From Chiridota heheva (lineage: Eukaryota; Echinodermata; Holothuroidea; Apodida; Chiridotidae): a DNA stretch of 64,000 nt. The notes below the pieces were generated by a model, which worked only from the letters and a program-made list of their open reading frames with translations, ran no database searches and was not told the DNA's origin. Below are positions 1-15,436 of the stretch, piece by piece (within the stretch, counting starts at the first letter, position 1; the number at the start of each line of letters is the position of its first letter). Made by a program: the position numbers and the translations under genes. The DNA is taken from NCBI GenBank assembly GCA_020152595.1, contig JAIGNY010004598.1:17501-81500 (forward strand). The letters run 5' to 3'.

Positions 1-2070
1 TAAGAAGAGTTTATTCCACTTTTCGCGGAACTACTTTAATCAGTTTTAAATTAACCTAAAGTATCCTATACACTAAATGTTTCGCTTGATGTCCTTTATT
101 TTGGAAACATAAATGTTGTGTAATTATGCGATATTTACATATAAGTGATCATAAAGTCTATAAAGGATAATGAGTTTACTGTTACGGTAGCCCTTATGTC
201 ATCCACAGCATGAATGTTACCAGTAGACCTACAAGCCTTGATAAGTGTCAACCGCCTGCATGAAAGGGATATGGACATGTAGAGGCAACTTTGGCTCAAT
301 TCATTTAAAATCAACTAAAAATATGAAGGAAGCAAAATATATCATCAAAGTCGTTAATACAAATTGGTCATTTTACAGCTTTCTGAAGTTTTTGTGCAAA
401 TATTGGCAAATATGCAGAACGTAGTCTCTAGGGACGTAGTAGGGACGTCTATTTTCTTATGTAAATCCATTATTCTTTAACCCTTTGCCATTTCTCTTTG
501 AAATAGGGAAGATAGTTCTAACTGTATAATGAAGGGCATTTGATCTTTACTACCCCCCTGTCCCCTTCCTCCCCCAGCCAACCTCAAGCTGGAGAAGGTA
601 TTTTGAATTTTGAAAAAAAATGATGTCATACATCACATCTTTTTCAATATATATTTTAAAAAATGCAAAATTTGATTACTGATAACTTGAAAACTACACA
701 TGCTATTTTCAAAATTCATAGACTATCAAGCTCAGAATTTAAAGTTCCTTCGGTACGTGGTGGAACAGAAAACTTTTGTACCTGTCCATAGACCTTTAAG
801 CCATGTGTAAATGTTGAATAAGGTTCCTTGCATCTCTATAGTTTTAAAATTCTTTTCATCCCAGGTATCTCCAACGGTCATCAGATCTCTTTGGTAGGAT
901 AACTACCTGTAACAATTTCTAAATTGAGATCGAAGGGAATGAATACCGACCCTTTGGGAACATTTTAAAGGCCATTTGTCGTAATTAAAATTTGGTGGCG
1001 TACAAAACGATTACTGATTGGCCTATTAGTATAAGTGGACATTATAATCAAAATACTTTAATTGAAAACTATTTATTTCCATGTTAGAGACGATGACTGT
1101 CCTTCTTTAATGTCATCATCAGATGGATGGTGAGAACCTGAGTGGTCACTTTTCCCCAAAGACTGCGTAGGGGATTGGAGAAGTCAGTGAAAAATCACGG
1201 GTTTAATCGTTGATAGACAGATAAACTACAGCTGGAAACTGCAGCATTTAAGTCGTACACTCACAGACTCAAGCCACTCAATGTCCCTCATTCAGTCCTC
1301 CATCTGTCCATGTTATTCGTACCATCTTTGCAATGGTATAATATATGTCTGATGGTATGAGTGAAAGCTTATTAATGTTTTACGAAAATACGAGAAGAGA
1401 TCACTGCAAGTCCAAATTGAAAAATACAACATCTTCGCTTTTGTCGAGTGTTCAGTTGTTGTTAAATAGGGCATTTCTTTAGAACATCCATGATGCTAAG
1501 CAATGCATGAAGGTATTAAGGTCTTCAAGATTTTTCCAACACTTAATCCAACCTCAATATTCTTAATGAAAAGAGGGACAAATTTATGGCTTTAAAAAAG
1601 TTGACAAGATGTACGGCTACCTCTTCGAAGAGTTATGGAATTAATTAGTTAACATGATTGGGAGACAATTTGTAGCTTTATATCTTCAGCGTGTCTTAAA
1701 GAATGTTCGGCGCGTTGAAGATCGGTGCGCATCAACTGCAGTGTGTATATAACACTGAAGGGTTCATTTCTGCTGAATTTTTTCAAGATGGGCCTGGCAC
1801 GGTTGCTGTCGGATTTCGAAGGAGAAGATTTCTCTCGCCATTTAAAGGGCAGGTCCGTTAATAGCGATTATTGTTTCTCACGTGATTTCAATGCAATACG
1901 TCCTCTCTTACAAACTTGAAGTTAAAGATATGACCGTCCTTTCCGACGACGCTAAAGCATGCAGCGGTACCGGCCTGAAATTTGGCAAAAGTGGGAGAGC
2001 AAACGCTGAAAGGCTTGCGATTTTTCTTAATATTGTTTTGTGCCTGAACTATGGAGGTAAAATAAATTTT
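1..2070. other. No recognised feature
   Basis: I see no convincing exon, RNA gene or repeat here. Short ORFs at 1725-2160 have no recognisable domain, and the second runs into the MITE that follows. Confidence 0.5.
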
Positions 2071-2078
2071 CCTGTAAT

Positions 2079-2593
2079 CAGGGCTGTCGAGAGAGGGGTA
2101 GGGGAGGTCAGGGGTTGCAGCCCCAGGGCCCGGAATATTTGGGGCCCGGGGAAAATATGAGACAAAAATAGTATTAATTTTGTAGCATACGTAAGCACAT
2201 TGAAATGATAAAGCGGTTTTTTAATTTATTTTTATGGATAAATAAAGAATGTGGACAAGCTGGTAACAACTGACCTGTAATCTGCTAATAACTTTTATAA
2301 AATTAATTATAACCTACTGAAAATTAGGTGATTGAGCAACAATTTGTGGACAAAAGGTCACTCATCGGGTTAAACGCGTTGGCGAAAATATTCTAAAATA
2401 TAAAATTCTCCTTAATCTGTAAAATGTCATGATATTTTGAGAGTACACCAAAAATTAAAAACTGTCCCCGTTCCACGAAAATCACGGTACCGTATAACAA
2501 AAATCGCTTATAATCAGTTTGATCAAAACTGCCAAAAAGGGGGGCGCAGCAAAACATTTGTCCCCGGGCCCGTCCTGGATCTCGACGGCCCTG
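2079..2593. mobile_element. hAT-like MITE, 515 bp, with decayed 8-bp target duplication
   Basis: The left end begins CAGGGCTGTCGAGAG. The right end, read on the other strand, begins CAGGGCCGTCGAGATCC. Both ends then carry GGGCCCGGGGA a few tens of bases in. Terminal CAGGG and 8-bp duplications are typical of hAT elements. The flanks are CCTGTAAT on the left and CATGCAAT on the right, matching at 6 of 8 positions, as an aged duplication would. No transposase remains, so it is non-autonomous. Confidence 0.7.
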
Positions 2594-2959
2594 CATGCAA
2601 TGGGTGGGTCTATACTGGAAAGCATGTGAGGTGAAAGTTATGTCCTTCTCCCTCCCCAACTGCCGGCGTCAAAGATCATTTTCCAAATTATGCACCAGCA
2701 AAAAATTGGTTTGATAAGCAGCTGCATGCATCTAAGCTTCGATCAAACCACGAATGAATCCCTTTTCCAAATGTTAATTCTCCTTCCATTCTTGCCAATA
2801 CGGTAAACTTAGACTAATTTCGATTTTTCTGTAGTTTAATAGTTTAGTGCAATTTTTGAATGCTGGAAAGTTATATGCTTTTATTGGTCAGTTTGTCTTA
2901 TATTATTAATCATATAATAATCCACTCAATATTTTCTTAGCACAACAATCAAAAATCAT

Positions 2960-3690
2960 TAATCTAATTGCTGTACTTATTAACTCCTTCTTGGAAAAAT
3001 TCTGGAGCTAGTAAGTGCCAGTCTTTAACCACTGAATTATACAGTAAGCTATTTCCAGCAGTGTCAAGTGGTCCGAAGTATCTCCTTCACTGCGCTCTAA
3101 TTAAAGGGGAAAAAAAGCATTTTGTCTAAAAACCCAATAAGAATGAACTTGTTTAAGAGGTGGAATGTCCCCGTTTTAAATACTAATTCGGGTCCTGTCT
3201 GCCTGTTAATGTCAATACGTTTAGTCAGACTAACTTGCGAAGTTGCGATCCTTGTGTAGCTTAAGCCATTTTACTAATGTGAAATCGGAAAGCTTGGAAG
3301 TAAGCCATCCTTTTGTTTTAATATATTAATCATAAAGAATACAAGTAATATTTTCTTATAAACACGGCCTTTGCAAATATGAAACGGGACTGATATGCTA
3401 TTCATTTCGTTTACGATATCTATCATTTACGAATACAATGACTATTTTCTTTCGACAACGAATCGTTAATCTACCTGGAAACCTTGCATTCGCAAATGCA
3501 GCTACACTGATTAATTTCTTCTTGGAAACATCCGGGAGCTAATCAGTGCCAGTCTTTAACCAAATTGTAAGCTATTTCCAGCCGTGTCAAGTGGCTCCAA
3601 GTATACTTTTTACTACGCTCTATTTCAAAAGCAGCATTTTGTCTCAAAACTCAAGAGAATTAAGTTAATAAGGTGGAATGTATCGGTAAT
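2960..3690. repeat. Diverged direct duplication, about 220 bp each, 530 bp apart
   Basis: The block near 2985-3180 (CTTGGAAAAATTCTGGAGCT, GTGCCAGTCTTTAACCA, GTAAGCTATTTCCAGC, GTGTCAAGTGG) recurs in the same order near 3518-3685 with substitutions and small gaps. No coding content was recognised in either copy. Confidence 0.65.
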
Positions 3691-3757
3691 GTGCACAGCA
3701 GGAAGCGCCTCATTCCTATAATGTAATCAAATATCGAGGTGTTTATATTGTGCATAG

Positions 3758-7190
<3,433 letters not shown>

Positions 7191-7191
7191 C

Positions 7192-7255
7192 CTAATGGTG
7201 TGAAAAATGCCAGGAAAAACTGTACACCCCAAATAATTGGTGTGTAGATATTCAT
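7192..7255 (-). CDS. Possible first coding exon with signal peptide
   Basis: ATG at 7255 opens 21 codons reading MNIYTPIIWGVQFFLAFFTP and Leu, then a strong donor, G followed by GTAAGTAAT from 7191. The hydrophobic stretch IIWGVQFFLAFF resembles a signal peptide or signal anchor. A TATAAA at 7305-7300 lies about 45 bases upstream of the ATG, at the right distance for a TATA promoter with a very short 5' UTR. I could not find the downstream exons between 1 and 7190, so the gene is not identified and the call rests on exon architecture alone. Confidence 0.3.
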
Positions 7256-7299
7256 CTTCTAGTTCAATTCTTAGCTCTGTTCTGCACGCTTGGTCTTAA

Positions 7300-7305
7300 T
7301 TTATA
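7300..7305 (-). promoter_or_regulatory. TATA-like box upstream of the candidate signal-peptide exon
   Basis: TATAAA reads on the minus strand 45 bases before the ATG at 7255. In AT-rich DNA the motif alone is weak; it is listed because of its position. Confidence 0.25.
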
Positions 7306-7309
7306 AGTA

Positions 7310-9200
7310 CAATTGACGACACCAGATTAATTACTCCATTGTCGGAAGAATAAAGAAAGGGCTTGATGTGCCCATAATTTCTTCTAAAAAGTTCCTTCTG
7401 TCAAAATCTAAAACGTGAAATGAATTCGCTTCGGATTTTTTATTTTTTTCTTATAAAACAAACAGCCCCCAAACATTCACATCTCACATTACAATAGCTA
7501 AACACAAATTCCCCTTTTTTTTCACAAGGGAAGACAATGAAAATCGTCGCAAATACGTGTATAGAACAGTTACTGTAATTCTCAGTTAACAGTTCAAGCT
7601 GTAATCTTCAGTTAACAGTTCTAGCTGTAAAATCTCGTTATGTGGATGAGTGTATTAATCAATCCTATGCTCTCCGCACTTCCTTTAACCTATACACCAG
7701 CGGTATACCCTCATGGAGCCTGAAGAGATGATGTCAATGAGATCCTTAGAGTGAAGTGTAGAGTTCTTAGCCCAGACTATTGAAGACATTCACTCTGCAG
7801 CTACGACGCTTGGCGTGAGCCAATAACGGTTCTCAATCAATAAGTAATAGTATGAAGTTTCAAAGCAAAACGCTTGATGCAATACCTACAGCACAATGGA
7901 ACTAGTCCTCTCGGTAGCATAACTAAATTAGCTTTTTAAAAGCCTCCATAAATCAGCCGTTCTATCCTGCGATCTGTCAATTGGAATTTGCATTCCAAGA
8001 CGATGAAATTTTTCTTAGGTTATCTCGTGAGATCTCTTTGGAGAAGATGCAAGTAATACGGCTGACACTTGATCCAAATAAAAGAGTATGCATAACTAAA
8101 ACCAACTTAATTACATTATCACACACGAAATGACGTGATCAATTTAACGGTTGCCCGGAATAAAAGAGAATCAAAGTATTCACCCTTTTACTATGTCTGT
8201 GTGTTAACTATTTTAATGTTTGGTTCAATTAATTCATTTAATGTATTTCTGTCTAATTCATCTAGTTCATCAGTTTTCTACACCTATTCCTCATTTCCAG
8301 TGGCGGAAGAACTGGAGGACCTCCCCCGCCTTCCGCCCCAACAATTTATATTACTGTCACTGTAACAGTCACACCAATCGAATGTTTTGCTTATATTTTG
8401 TCCTCAAAACCCTGTTCTATCCAATAATCTTTAAAGCATTTAGAAGCACATAGCATTTTGCTAATCGCTGGTTGCAGACTGGCAGAGATGGAATTTGTTT
8501 TCCAAGTTATGAAAAATATGATGTTATAAAGGTCTCTTAATCTATGAACAAAGGTACATGTATGGGCGGGATTTGCCTGCTGAAAGTGCGGGGGAGGCAA
8601 AAGTGTGTGTTTGTGTGGGTTGGGGGAAAGGGGGTGGGGTGGGGAATTATATAATCACGCTAAAATGCAAAACATTACCATACAAAACGTAATTTTTAAA
8701 AAAAATGCCCCACCACCCTCAAATTCCACCTATGGGTATATGGACAGGTAAATATTTCAGGTAAATATTTCATATTTACCAAAAAAGGGCTTTCATTCTG
8801 AACAGAAAAGTCTTTAAACTGTGTCAAAATGCACAAATACTTTGGAGTTATGTATGGAGGAGTTATTCTTTAATGTAATTCTTTAAATTTCTGTTCTAAA
8901 TTTCAGTCACTGAATTGCTGAAAATCATCAGACTGTTTTCATAGAGGGTATAAATCATATTCTATACTGTCTGACTGTTCCCATGCAACTAATCATTAGA
9001 ATATATAACATATTCTAACATAAAGAAAATCAAGGTTTTCTTGTTGCGATGTCACAAAATTTTAATACAAGTTGCATAATGATAGGCTTACATCGAGTCG
9101 AAGAAAAGGAAGACTGTTTTTCTATACCTTTGTAAAAGTGTTTAAAAAGCAACCATAGGGGTAACTTCATGTTAGACTGTATGGAGAAATGCTTCCTTTT
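7310..9200. other. No gene recognised; G-rich run near 8586-8645
   Basis: A CAGTGGCGGA element-end motif occurs at 8298. A G-rich stretch with runs of three to five G (8586-8645) could form a G-quadruplex on the plus strand. The overlapping short ORFs at 8135-8600 have no recognisable domain. Confidence 0.4.
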
Positions 9201-9202
9201 TT

Positions 9203-9711
9203 ACCCATCTGCCTATAACCAGATACCCATATGCCTATAACCAGATACAATCTGCCTATAACCAGATACCATCTGCCTATAACCAGATATCCATCTGCCT
9301 ATAACCAGATACCCATCTGCCTATAACCAGTACCCATCTGCCTATAACCAGATACCCATCTGCCAATAAGCAGATACCCATCTGCCTATAACCAGATACC
9401 CATCTGCCTATAACCAGATACCCATCTGCCTATAACCAGATACCATCTGCCCATGACCAGATATCCATCTGCCTATAACCAGATACCCATCTGCCTATAA
9501 GCAGATACCCATCTGCCTATAACCAGATACAATCTGCCTATAACCAGATACAATCTGCCTATAACCAGATATCCATCTGCCTATAAGCAGATACAGATCC
9601 CATCTGCCTATAACCAGATACCCATCTGCCTATAACCAGATACCCATCTGCCTACAAGCAGATACCCATCTGCCTATAACCAGATACCCATCTGTGGTCA
9701 TCTGGTCATAG
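9203..9711. repeat. 22-bp minisatellite, about 22 units
   Basis: The unit is CCATCTGCCTATAACCAGATAC with small variants (AAGCAG, missing bases). It ends directly at the TTAA of the neighbouring MITE. There are no unique spacers between units, so it is a tandem repeat rather than a CRISPR array. Confidence 0.95.
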
Positions 9712-9716
9712 GCTCC

Positions 9717-9730
9717 TTAAAGGAATATCC

Positions 9731-9766
<36 letters not shown>

Positions 9767-10319
9767 GGGGATTTCATTTAAAAGAGCATTCCTTTAGAGC
9801 CAATTTGGTACAAAAATCAGGTTAATATCATATTTCATTCAGGAGATATGGATTTTTATAGATTTCCCAATTGCATTTAAAAGTTTTTGTGCAGTATGAT
9901 GAAGTCGTATTTGATGATGTCATAGAGGCAATTCCATTGTTAATGTTTATGTATTTCTTTGAACATTAATTGGTTGTTTCTGTATGATTAAAAACAATTT
10001 TCCAAAAGTTATTGAAGTAGGGTACATTTGGCAATGAATATAGATACCTAAATTTCATCAATTTATTTTTCTAGCAGGTTTTGCTATTAAAAAAAGATGA
10101 TAGATTTTAAGGAAATACATAAACTTTGTGGGAGAATGTGTTGCTGTGATGTCATACTGAGACTTTTCCTATTCGTTAATTGGCATTTTTTGTGAACTTT
10201 AACAATTGAATATCTCCTGGTAGAAATAACATATCAACATGATTTTTGTATCAAATTGTTTCTAAATATTTGCTCTTTCTTATAAAAGATTACAAAAAAC
10301 ATGGAAATATTCCTTTATA
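9717..10319. mobile_element. TTAA-flanked MITE, family M1, copy 1 (inverted relative to copies 2 and 3)
   Basis: It begins TTAA AGGAATATCCCCAT and ends ATGGAAATATTCCTTTAT. The interior (GAGCCAATTTGGTAC, GGAGATATGGATTTTTA, GATTTCCCAATTGCATTT) matches the reverse complement of the copies at 28770 and 30892. A poly-T run of about 32 bases sits near the left end. There is no ORF for a transposase. Confidence 0.8.
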
Positions 10320-12386
10320 ATTGTAATTTTTATTCCATGCAACTGTTAAAATTTAAATTTGAAGCTATTCTGCAAGAAATTCATGTTAGACTTACAGACA
10401 GCAATCAAATTCAAGTTAATTGATATATCTTGTAAATGAATGCCAAAATAACAATCAATGTATTCTGGTATTGTTTATGAAAGGTGTAAGCGCCCCAGAT
10501 TTATTCATGTGGCTGGGAACTTCTGGGTGTTCTCCCCTCCCCCTGTGATCCTGAGTTTGGTTATCATTTGCGTAGAATGGACCGGTTATGGTGGAATTGT
10601 GAAAATTACCTGGCAAATGCACTTCTTTGTCGGTTATATACATTTGCTTACGTACACTGAAACATAACAAGGGAGAGGGGGAGAGGGGGACTCGTGTCCC
10701 GCTTCTCTCTAAGAACGAATTCGTTCAAATCCGAGAAGAGAATGTACTTGGAAAAGGAGGGGGAGTAAGGTTTTTGCATTATCTCTATAATTGTCTTTTA
10801 AAGTTTTGTTGACTGCTGGCCAAAGCTTTGAAAAGTCGGCGCCCTAAAATGTGTGGTGCCTGGCGCCGCCACTGATGAAACATACTTGTCAACAGAAATG
10901 CCACCCTAAATGGAATAGTCCTAGAATTGCCATCAACCAATAGTTATCGTTCTACGTCAAGATAACCCCATCTGGGGACCACAAAATAGTGGTGTAATGA
11001 ACACATATCAAACCTCTTTTCGCAGAGTAGCACGAAAGTCGAAGCAATAAATCCGAGTTTTGTCGACGGATAAGCGATAACTGCCTTTAGTTTTCGAACG
11101 AAAAAGGAAACTGAAAGAATAAGTTAATCAGTCAGTAATGGATTGAATCTTATGACTCGTAGTACTTCATCATGCAGTTTATCTGCAGGGATCAGTTCAA
11201 TAAATTTTGTAACTAGACTGGAAGAAAAAATCCTTGGCAAAACAAAGGTTCTTAGCATAGCACAAGAGCAAAGAAGTATATTCATGAAAAACGAGTAATG
11301 TGGAACGTATTTTTTCCTACTACTACTGTACATCGTCTTAAGAAATATTTCTATGCCACTCTTTAAAATTGTTCCAAGGGGGTGTGTGTGGGGGGGGGGT
11401 GGGATGGGGGAGGGGGATTATACCAACTTGTATGAAAGTTCTAATATAGTTAAAATAAAGTTCGTTCAATATCCTAAACCCAGTGGCGTAGCTAGACATT
11501 GTTTCAGCTGCCAGGGGGAAAAACTAAAAACCAAATACGTTGCATGAGCAGATGAGAGCAAAAAGTTGAGGGAAAACTTGGGGATTTTTTTAGAAAAATA
11601 TCGGATGTTTTGAGCAAAGTGTCAGATATTTTGAACAAATATTTCAGACATTTTAAGGAAATAGTTGGAAATTTGGAGTAAATTCGGTTTTCGCAAATTT
11701 TGTGAGCCGTTGCCCACGGTACAAGAAACTGGACTCTACTAACAGACTAAGACCGATTGTTTTCATCAGGATTACCAAATCTATTTCTGCAAATTAGAAT
11801 CTGCGGAATTTCCGACCAGGAGGAAAATGGTACACCCTTTCCTCTTTTTCACTAGTATTCATCAAATTGATTACTGATGTGTCAGTTTTTAAAAACTTTC
11901 AAAATTAGTCGATATCCCAGGGTGCCCATTGTCAGCCTGTAGTTTGCATCCCTTAAACCATGTTAACAGTTAAAATAAAACTTTAAATTTGATTTTAAGT
12001 ACTTTTTTTTCTTCTCCATTTTTTAATATTATTGCAGTAGTTTTCATGTCTTTTCTTTTTTAGCGTTAAGTCCCATTCATATGTTTGGATCCTGATGGTA
12101 TTCACAACTTTTGACGATTAAGATTATTAATATAATCCACGAGAACGTGGAAAATATGAAAAATACAGTGGCGTAAGTACGGAAAGAATGAGAGGTATGG
12201 GCCCTCACCATTCCCAAACGTCCCACAAATCCCCACACTTTTTGGACATTGACATTAAAAGCAGGGACGTACGGTCAGGATTCTCCATGGGGAGTGCGTT
12301 TCCTCTGTAAAATTGTCCAATTTCACATCAATTATAGGGAGGTATATTTGTGTATCCGCCATACCCCTCCCCTCCTTACGGGCCTG
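10320..12386. other. No gene recognised; isolated CAGTGGCGTA termini
   Basis: CAGTGGCGTAGCTAGAC (11481) and CAGTGGCGTAAGTACGG (12168) look like ends of one or more inverted-repeat DNA elements, and GGCGCCGCCACTG near 10862 looks like an opposite end. I could not pair them securely. The 10455-10812 ORFs carry no known domain. Confidence 0.4.
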
Positions 12387-12915
12387 AAAAGTTACGGTTC
12401 CTAGCTGCATTATCAGACATGTCTATATAACTTACGGTTCATCGCTGCATTATCAGACATGTTTATGTAAGTTACGGTTCCTAGCTGCATTATCAGACAT
12501 GTCTATATAACTTACGGTTCCTAGCTGCATTATCAGACATGTTCATATAAGTTACGGTTCCTAGCTGCATTATCTGATTATCAGACATGTTTATATAAGT
12601 TACGGTTCCTCGCTGCATTATCAGACATGTCTATATAAGTTACGGTTCCTAGCTGCATTATCAGGCATGTTTATATAAGTTACGGTTCCTAGCTGCATTA
12701 TCAGGCATGTCTATATAAGTTACGGTTCCTAGCTGCATTATCAGACATGTTTATATAAGTGACGGTTCCTCGCTGCATTATCAGACATGTTCATATAAGT
12801 TACAGTTCCTAGCTGCATTATCAGACATGTTTATATACGTTACAGTTCCTAGCTGCATTATCAGACATGTCTATATAAGTTACAGTTCCTCGCTGCATTA
12901 TCAGACATGTCTATA
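12387..12915. repeat. 40-bp minisatellite, about 13 units
   Basis: The unit contains GTTACGGTTCCTAGCTGCAT then TATCAGACATGTCTATATAA. Variants alternate CTAGC/CTCGC and GTCTAT/GTTTAT. One unit carries an extra TATCTGAT. Confidence 0.95.
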
Positions 12916-13122
12916 TGTATTTTATCGTAGGGCTTTTGGGCACGTCCCTAGACCCCAAAGTGTGCTATATTCTAATCGTGTAGCCTTCTTTTGTAGTTAA
13001 TCCAGCGTTTTAAAATCTTGTTAATAAACAGTTAAAGTTCGAAATAAATGAATGATTATTTTAGAACAGCTGAATAGACGTCAATCAACTTCGTTAATCA
13101 CACATGTATTACTGTATCACTA

Positions 13123-13283
13123 CAGTGGCGGTGCCAGGATTATGGTCATGGAGGCAAGAGAGGGGCGCTTTTGTCTTATGGGGAATCTATAAAACGGACT
13201 CGGACAAAATAGGCCACTTTTTTCTGGGGGAAAGTGGGGCAAAGCGATCTCGTGGGGGGACCCCCCACATACCGCTGCCACTG
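13123..13283. mobile_element. Short inverted-repeat element with CAGTGGC ends
   Basis: The left end reads CAGTGGCGGTGCCAGG; the right end reads, on the other strand, CAGTGGCAGCGGTATG. The outer bases also pair (CACTACAGTGGC against CACTGCAGTGGC). The element is about 161 bp, with no clear target duplication and no coding capacity. Confidence 0.5.
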
Positions 13284-13289
13284 CAGTGT

Positions 13290-14340
13290 GTATCAGAAAA
13301 ATATGAAGTGTTGACTCGCATCGAACATGCAGTTTTCCAATTTTGCTGGCCTGAAAAGCACTTCAATTTCCCCCAGGAAAGGATAAAGTTGTAGATCTTC
13401 CAAGGCATTATCACATGGACGACGCATAAGGCCCTTCACGGGGGCCCTGTGCTCTATGCATAAAATGTGTCCCATGCATGCTTCGCGATCTGGCAATTAC
13501 AATCCCATATATGCCTTTATGGCAAGGCAATGAAGTAAGATGAAGAATGGCAACAATAAGTGTTTAAAAATATATATATATATTATGTAATGTATGTTCA
13601 ATATCTCAGACATTGGACTGACAACATTATACATCTCATCTGATCTACAAAACGATTCTTATGAATTTCGAGAATCAGATAAAACAGTTTTCTTAGTATC
13701 AAGCGTCTGATTTTCTCATTTTGTGGCTAAAACAGACTAAACTTTCCTTTAGAAAAGAGAAAAGATGCCAACGGTTTCACGCTCCGTGCTTAGACTGTCA
13801 CTCGCAGAAATCCTACAAAGAATTAGGACTGTCACACCTAATCTAAGAAAGAGAAAATCAATCTCTTCTTCATAGTTATTACTATGACTATAACAATCAC
13901 AATTTGCATTCACATTATTATTTCTTGAAACAGCTCATTCTTTATCCTGCTAAATGATTTGCCCGTTGAAATCTTCCTCAAATTGGGCATGTAAATTTAC
14001 AAGTTTTGTCGTCTAAAAAATGCTAGAATTCCCTTTAACAGTCTAGAGGATTAATCAGGGCCTCCAAATTAATCAGAGCTTTAGTCTTAAACTTATTTTC
14101 TTCAATTGAACTGTTAAAACTGCATGGGTCATATGAAAAACCTCATTGAAATTTAAATACTGGTATTTTTTTTATCATTTTAAGCCAATTGGGACATCAA
14201 AATCAAGGAAACTTCATTATTTTTTTTCTTCGCAAAAAATACTTTTGCAAATGCTTCATGTCATAGTTGTTTTGTTATCTGCATGTCCGTACCACCCCAC
14301 CCACACGAGCCCCCACCCCCCAATTGGCCGGATACATCTT
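13290..14340. other. No recognised feature
   Basis: Unique-looking AT-rich DNA with a short TA run near 13569-13583. No domain is visible in the small ORFs. Confidence 0.45.
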
Positions 14341-14344
14341 AGTC

Positions 14345-15436
14345 GGGCAGAGATGTATATGATGTCGGATGTACTTGTATCAGAGTATATCTCAGTCATG
14401 CCCAACTCAGATAGATATTAGAATCATGCCTACCGACCACCGACTCGGCATGATGCTGACAACACCATAATTGGCTGATTAGGCACTACGGTCCTGAAGA
14501 GATGTTAAATGTCGGATGTACTTTTCAAGGCAGAGATACATCTCAACCATGCCCGAATCGTCTATATATCAGAATCATGTTCTCCCGACTCGGCATTATG
14601 ATGCTGATAGTTATATCATACTTGGGCAACTATCGGGCAGAGATGTAAAATGTTGGATGTACTGGGTAAATCAGAGAAACATTTTAAAGGATTAGTTGAG
14701 GGGGCATGCAAGTCTATCTTATATGAAAGAGGACTTCAAAAGAAACAAAATAGTGAAGATAGCATTCAAAAATCTTATTCCGTTAAGGAGATATTTAGGT
14801 TTAAAGTTTGGTATCATTTGTATAGAAACGCCTGAAATCAGACTAGTTGTGATGTCATAGCCTCAGATTCCTCAAAGTCTTTATGTATACCATCATATTT
14901 TGTCCTGCAATTTTGTGGCTTAAAAACCATGGGATATGTCAAAAAAAGTAGTAAAACTGAATCTAGGAAAGGTACCTATAATATACCACCTGAAAAAAGT
15001 CTGAAGACAAATAATTTAAATAGTAAAAAAACTAATTAAACTTTCTTTCAAATACATAGACTAAATACATAGACTTTGAGGAATCTAAGGCTGTGATGTC
15101 ACAACTAGTCTGATTTCAGTCTGATTTTTGAATGCTTTCTTCACCATTATGTTTCTATTGAAGTCCTCTTTCATATAAGATGAACTTGCTTGACCACTGA
15201 ACTAATCCTTTAAATTCTAGTACAAAGTTACATTTCAAATTCGAATATTCTCAATTTCTCCTCTGCCTGTTTAAAATCGGTGACCCAAAATATTTATCTG
15301 AGTAGATTTTAACACTAGAATTTAAAAGGAATCTTTGTTTAAAGTGTTCTTTCTCAATCATGCCCGAATCGTCTAGATATCAGAATTATCTTCACTCTGA
15401 CTCGGTATGATGCTGATTGGGCTCGGGTTGGGCAAC
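14345..15436. repeat. Three-copy tandem repeat of about 140-155 bp, third copy split by a MITE
   Basis: Units share GAGATGT..ATGTCGGATGTACT, ATCTCA..CATGCCC, CAGAATCATG..CCGACTCGGCAT and ATGATGCTGA. Copies start near 14345, 14499 and 14638. The third is interrupted after TCAGAGAAACA by the element at 14684-15213; its remainder (CATGCCCGAATCGTCTAGAT, GACTCGGTATGATGCTGA) appears about 150 bp beyond the element's right end. Confidence 0.75.
14684..15213. mobile_element. TTAA-flanked MITE with about 90-bp terminal inverted repeats, family M2
   Basis: Both ends lie at TTAA. The left arm reads AGGATTAGTTGAGGGGGCAT and then CTTATATGAAAGAGGACTTC. The right arm is its reverse complement with a few changes (AGGATTAGTTCAGTGGTCA). 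The arms extend about 90 bases, to GCATTCAAAAAT. The interior is AT-rich and itself partly palindromic. There is no transposase. Confidence 0.8.

Noticed and set aside
9203..9711. CRISPR-like regular repeats
   Set aside because: Units are contiguous with no unique spacers and the context is eukaryotic; it is a minisatellite.
10455..10670. Overlapping sense and antisense ORFs of about 70 residues
   Set aside because: Chance open frames with no known motif and no support for expression signals.
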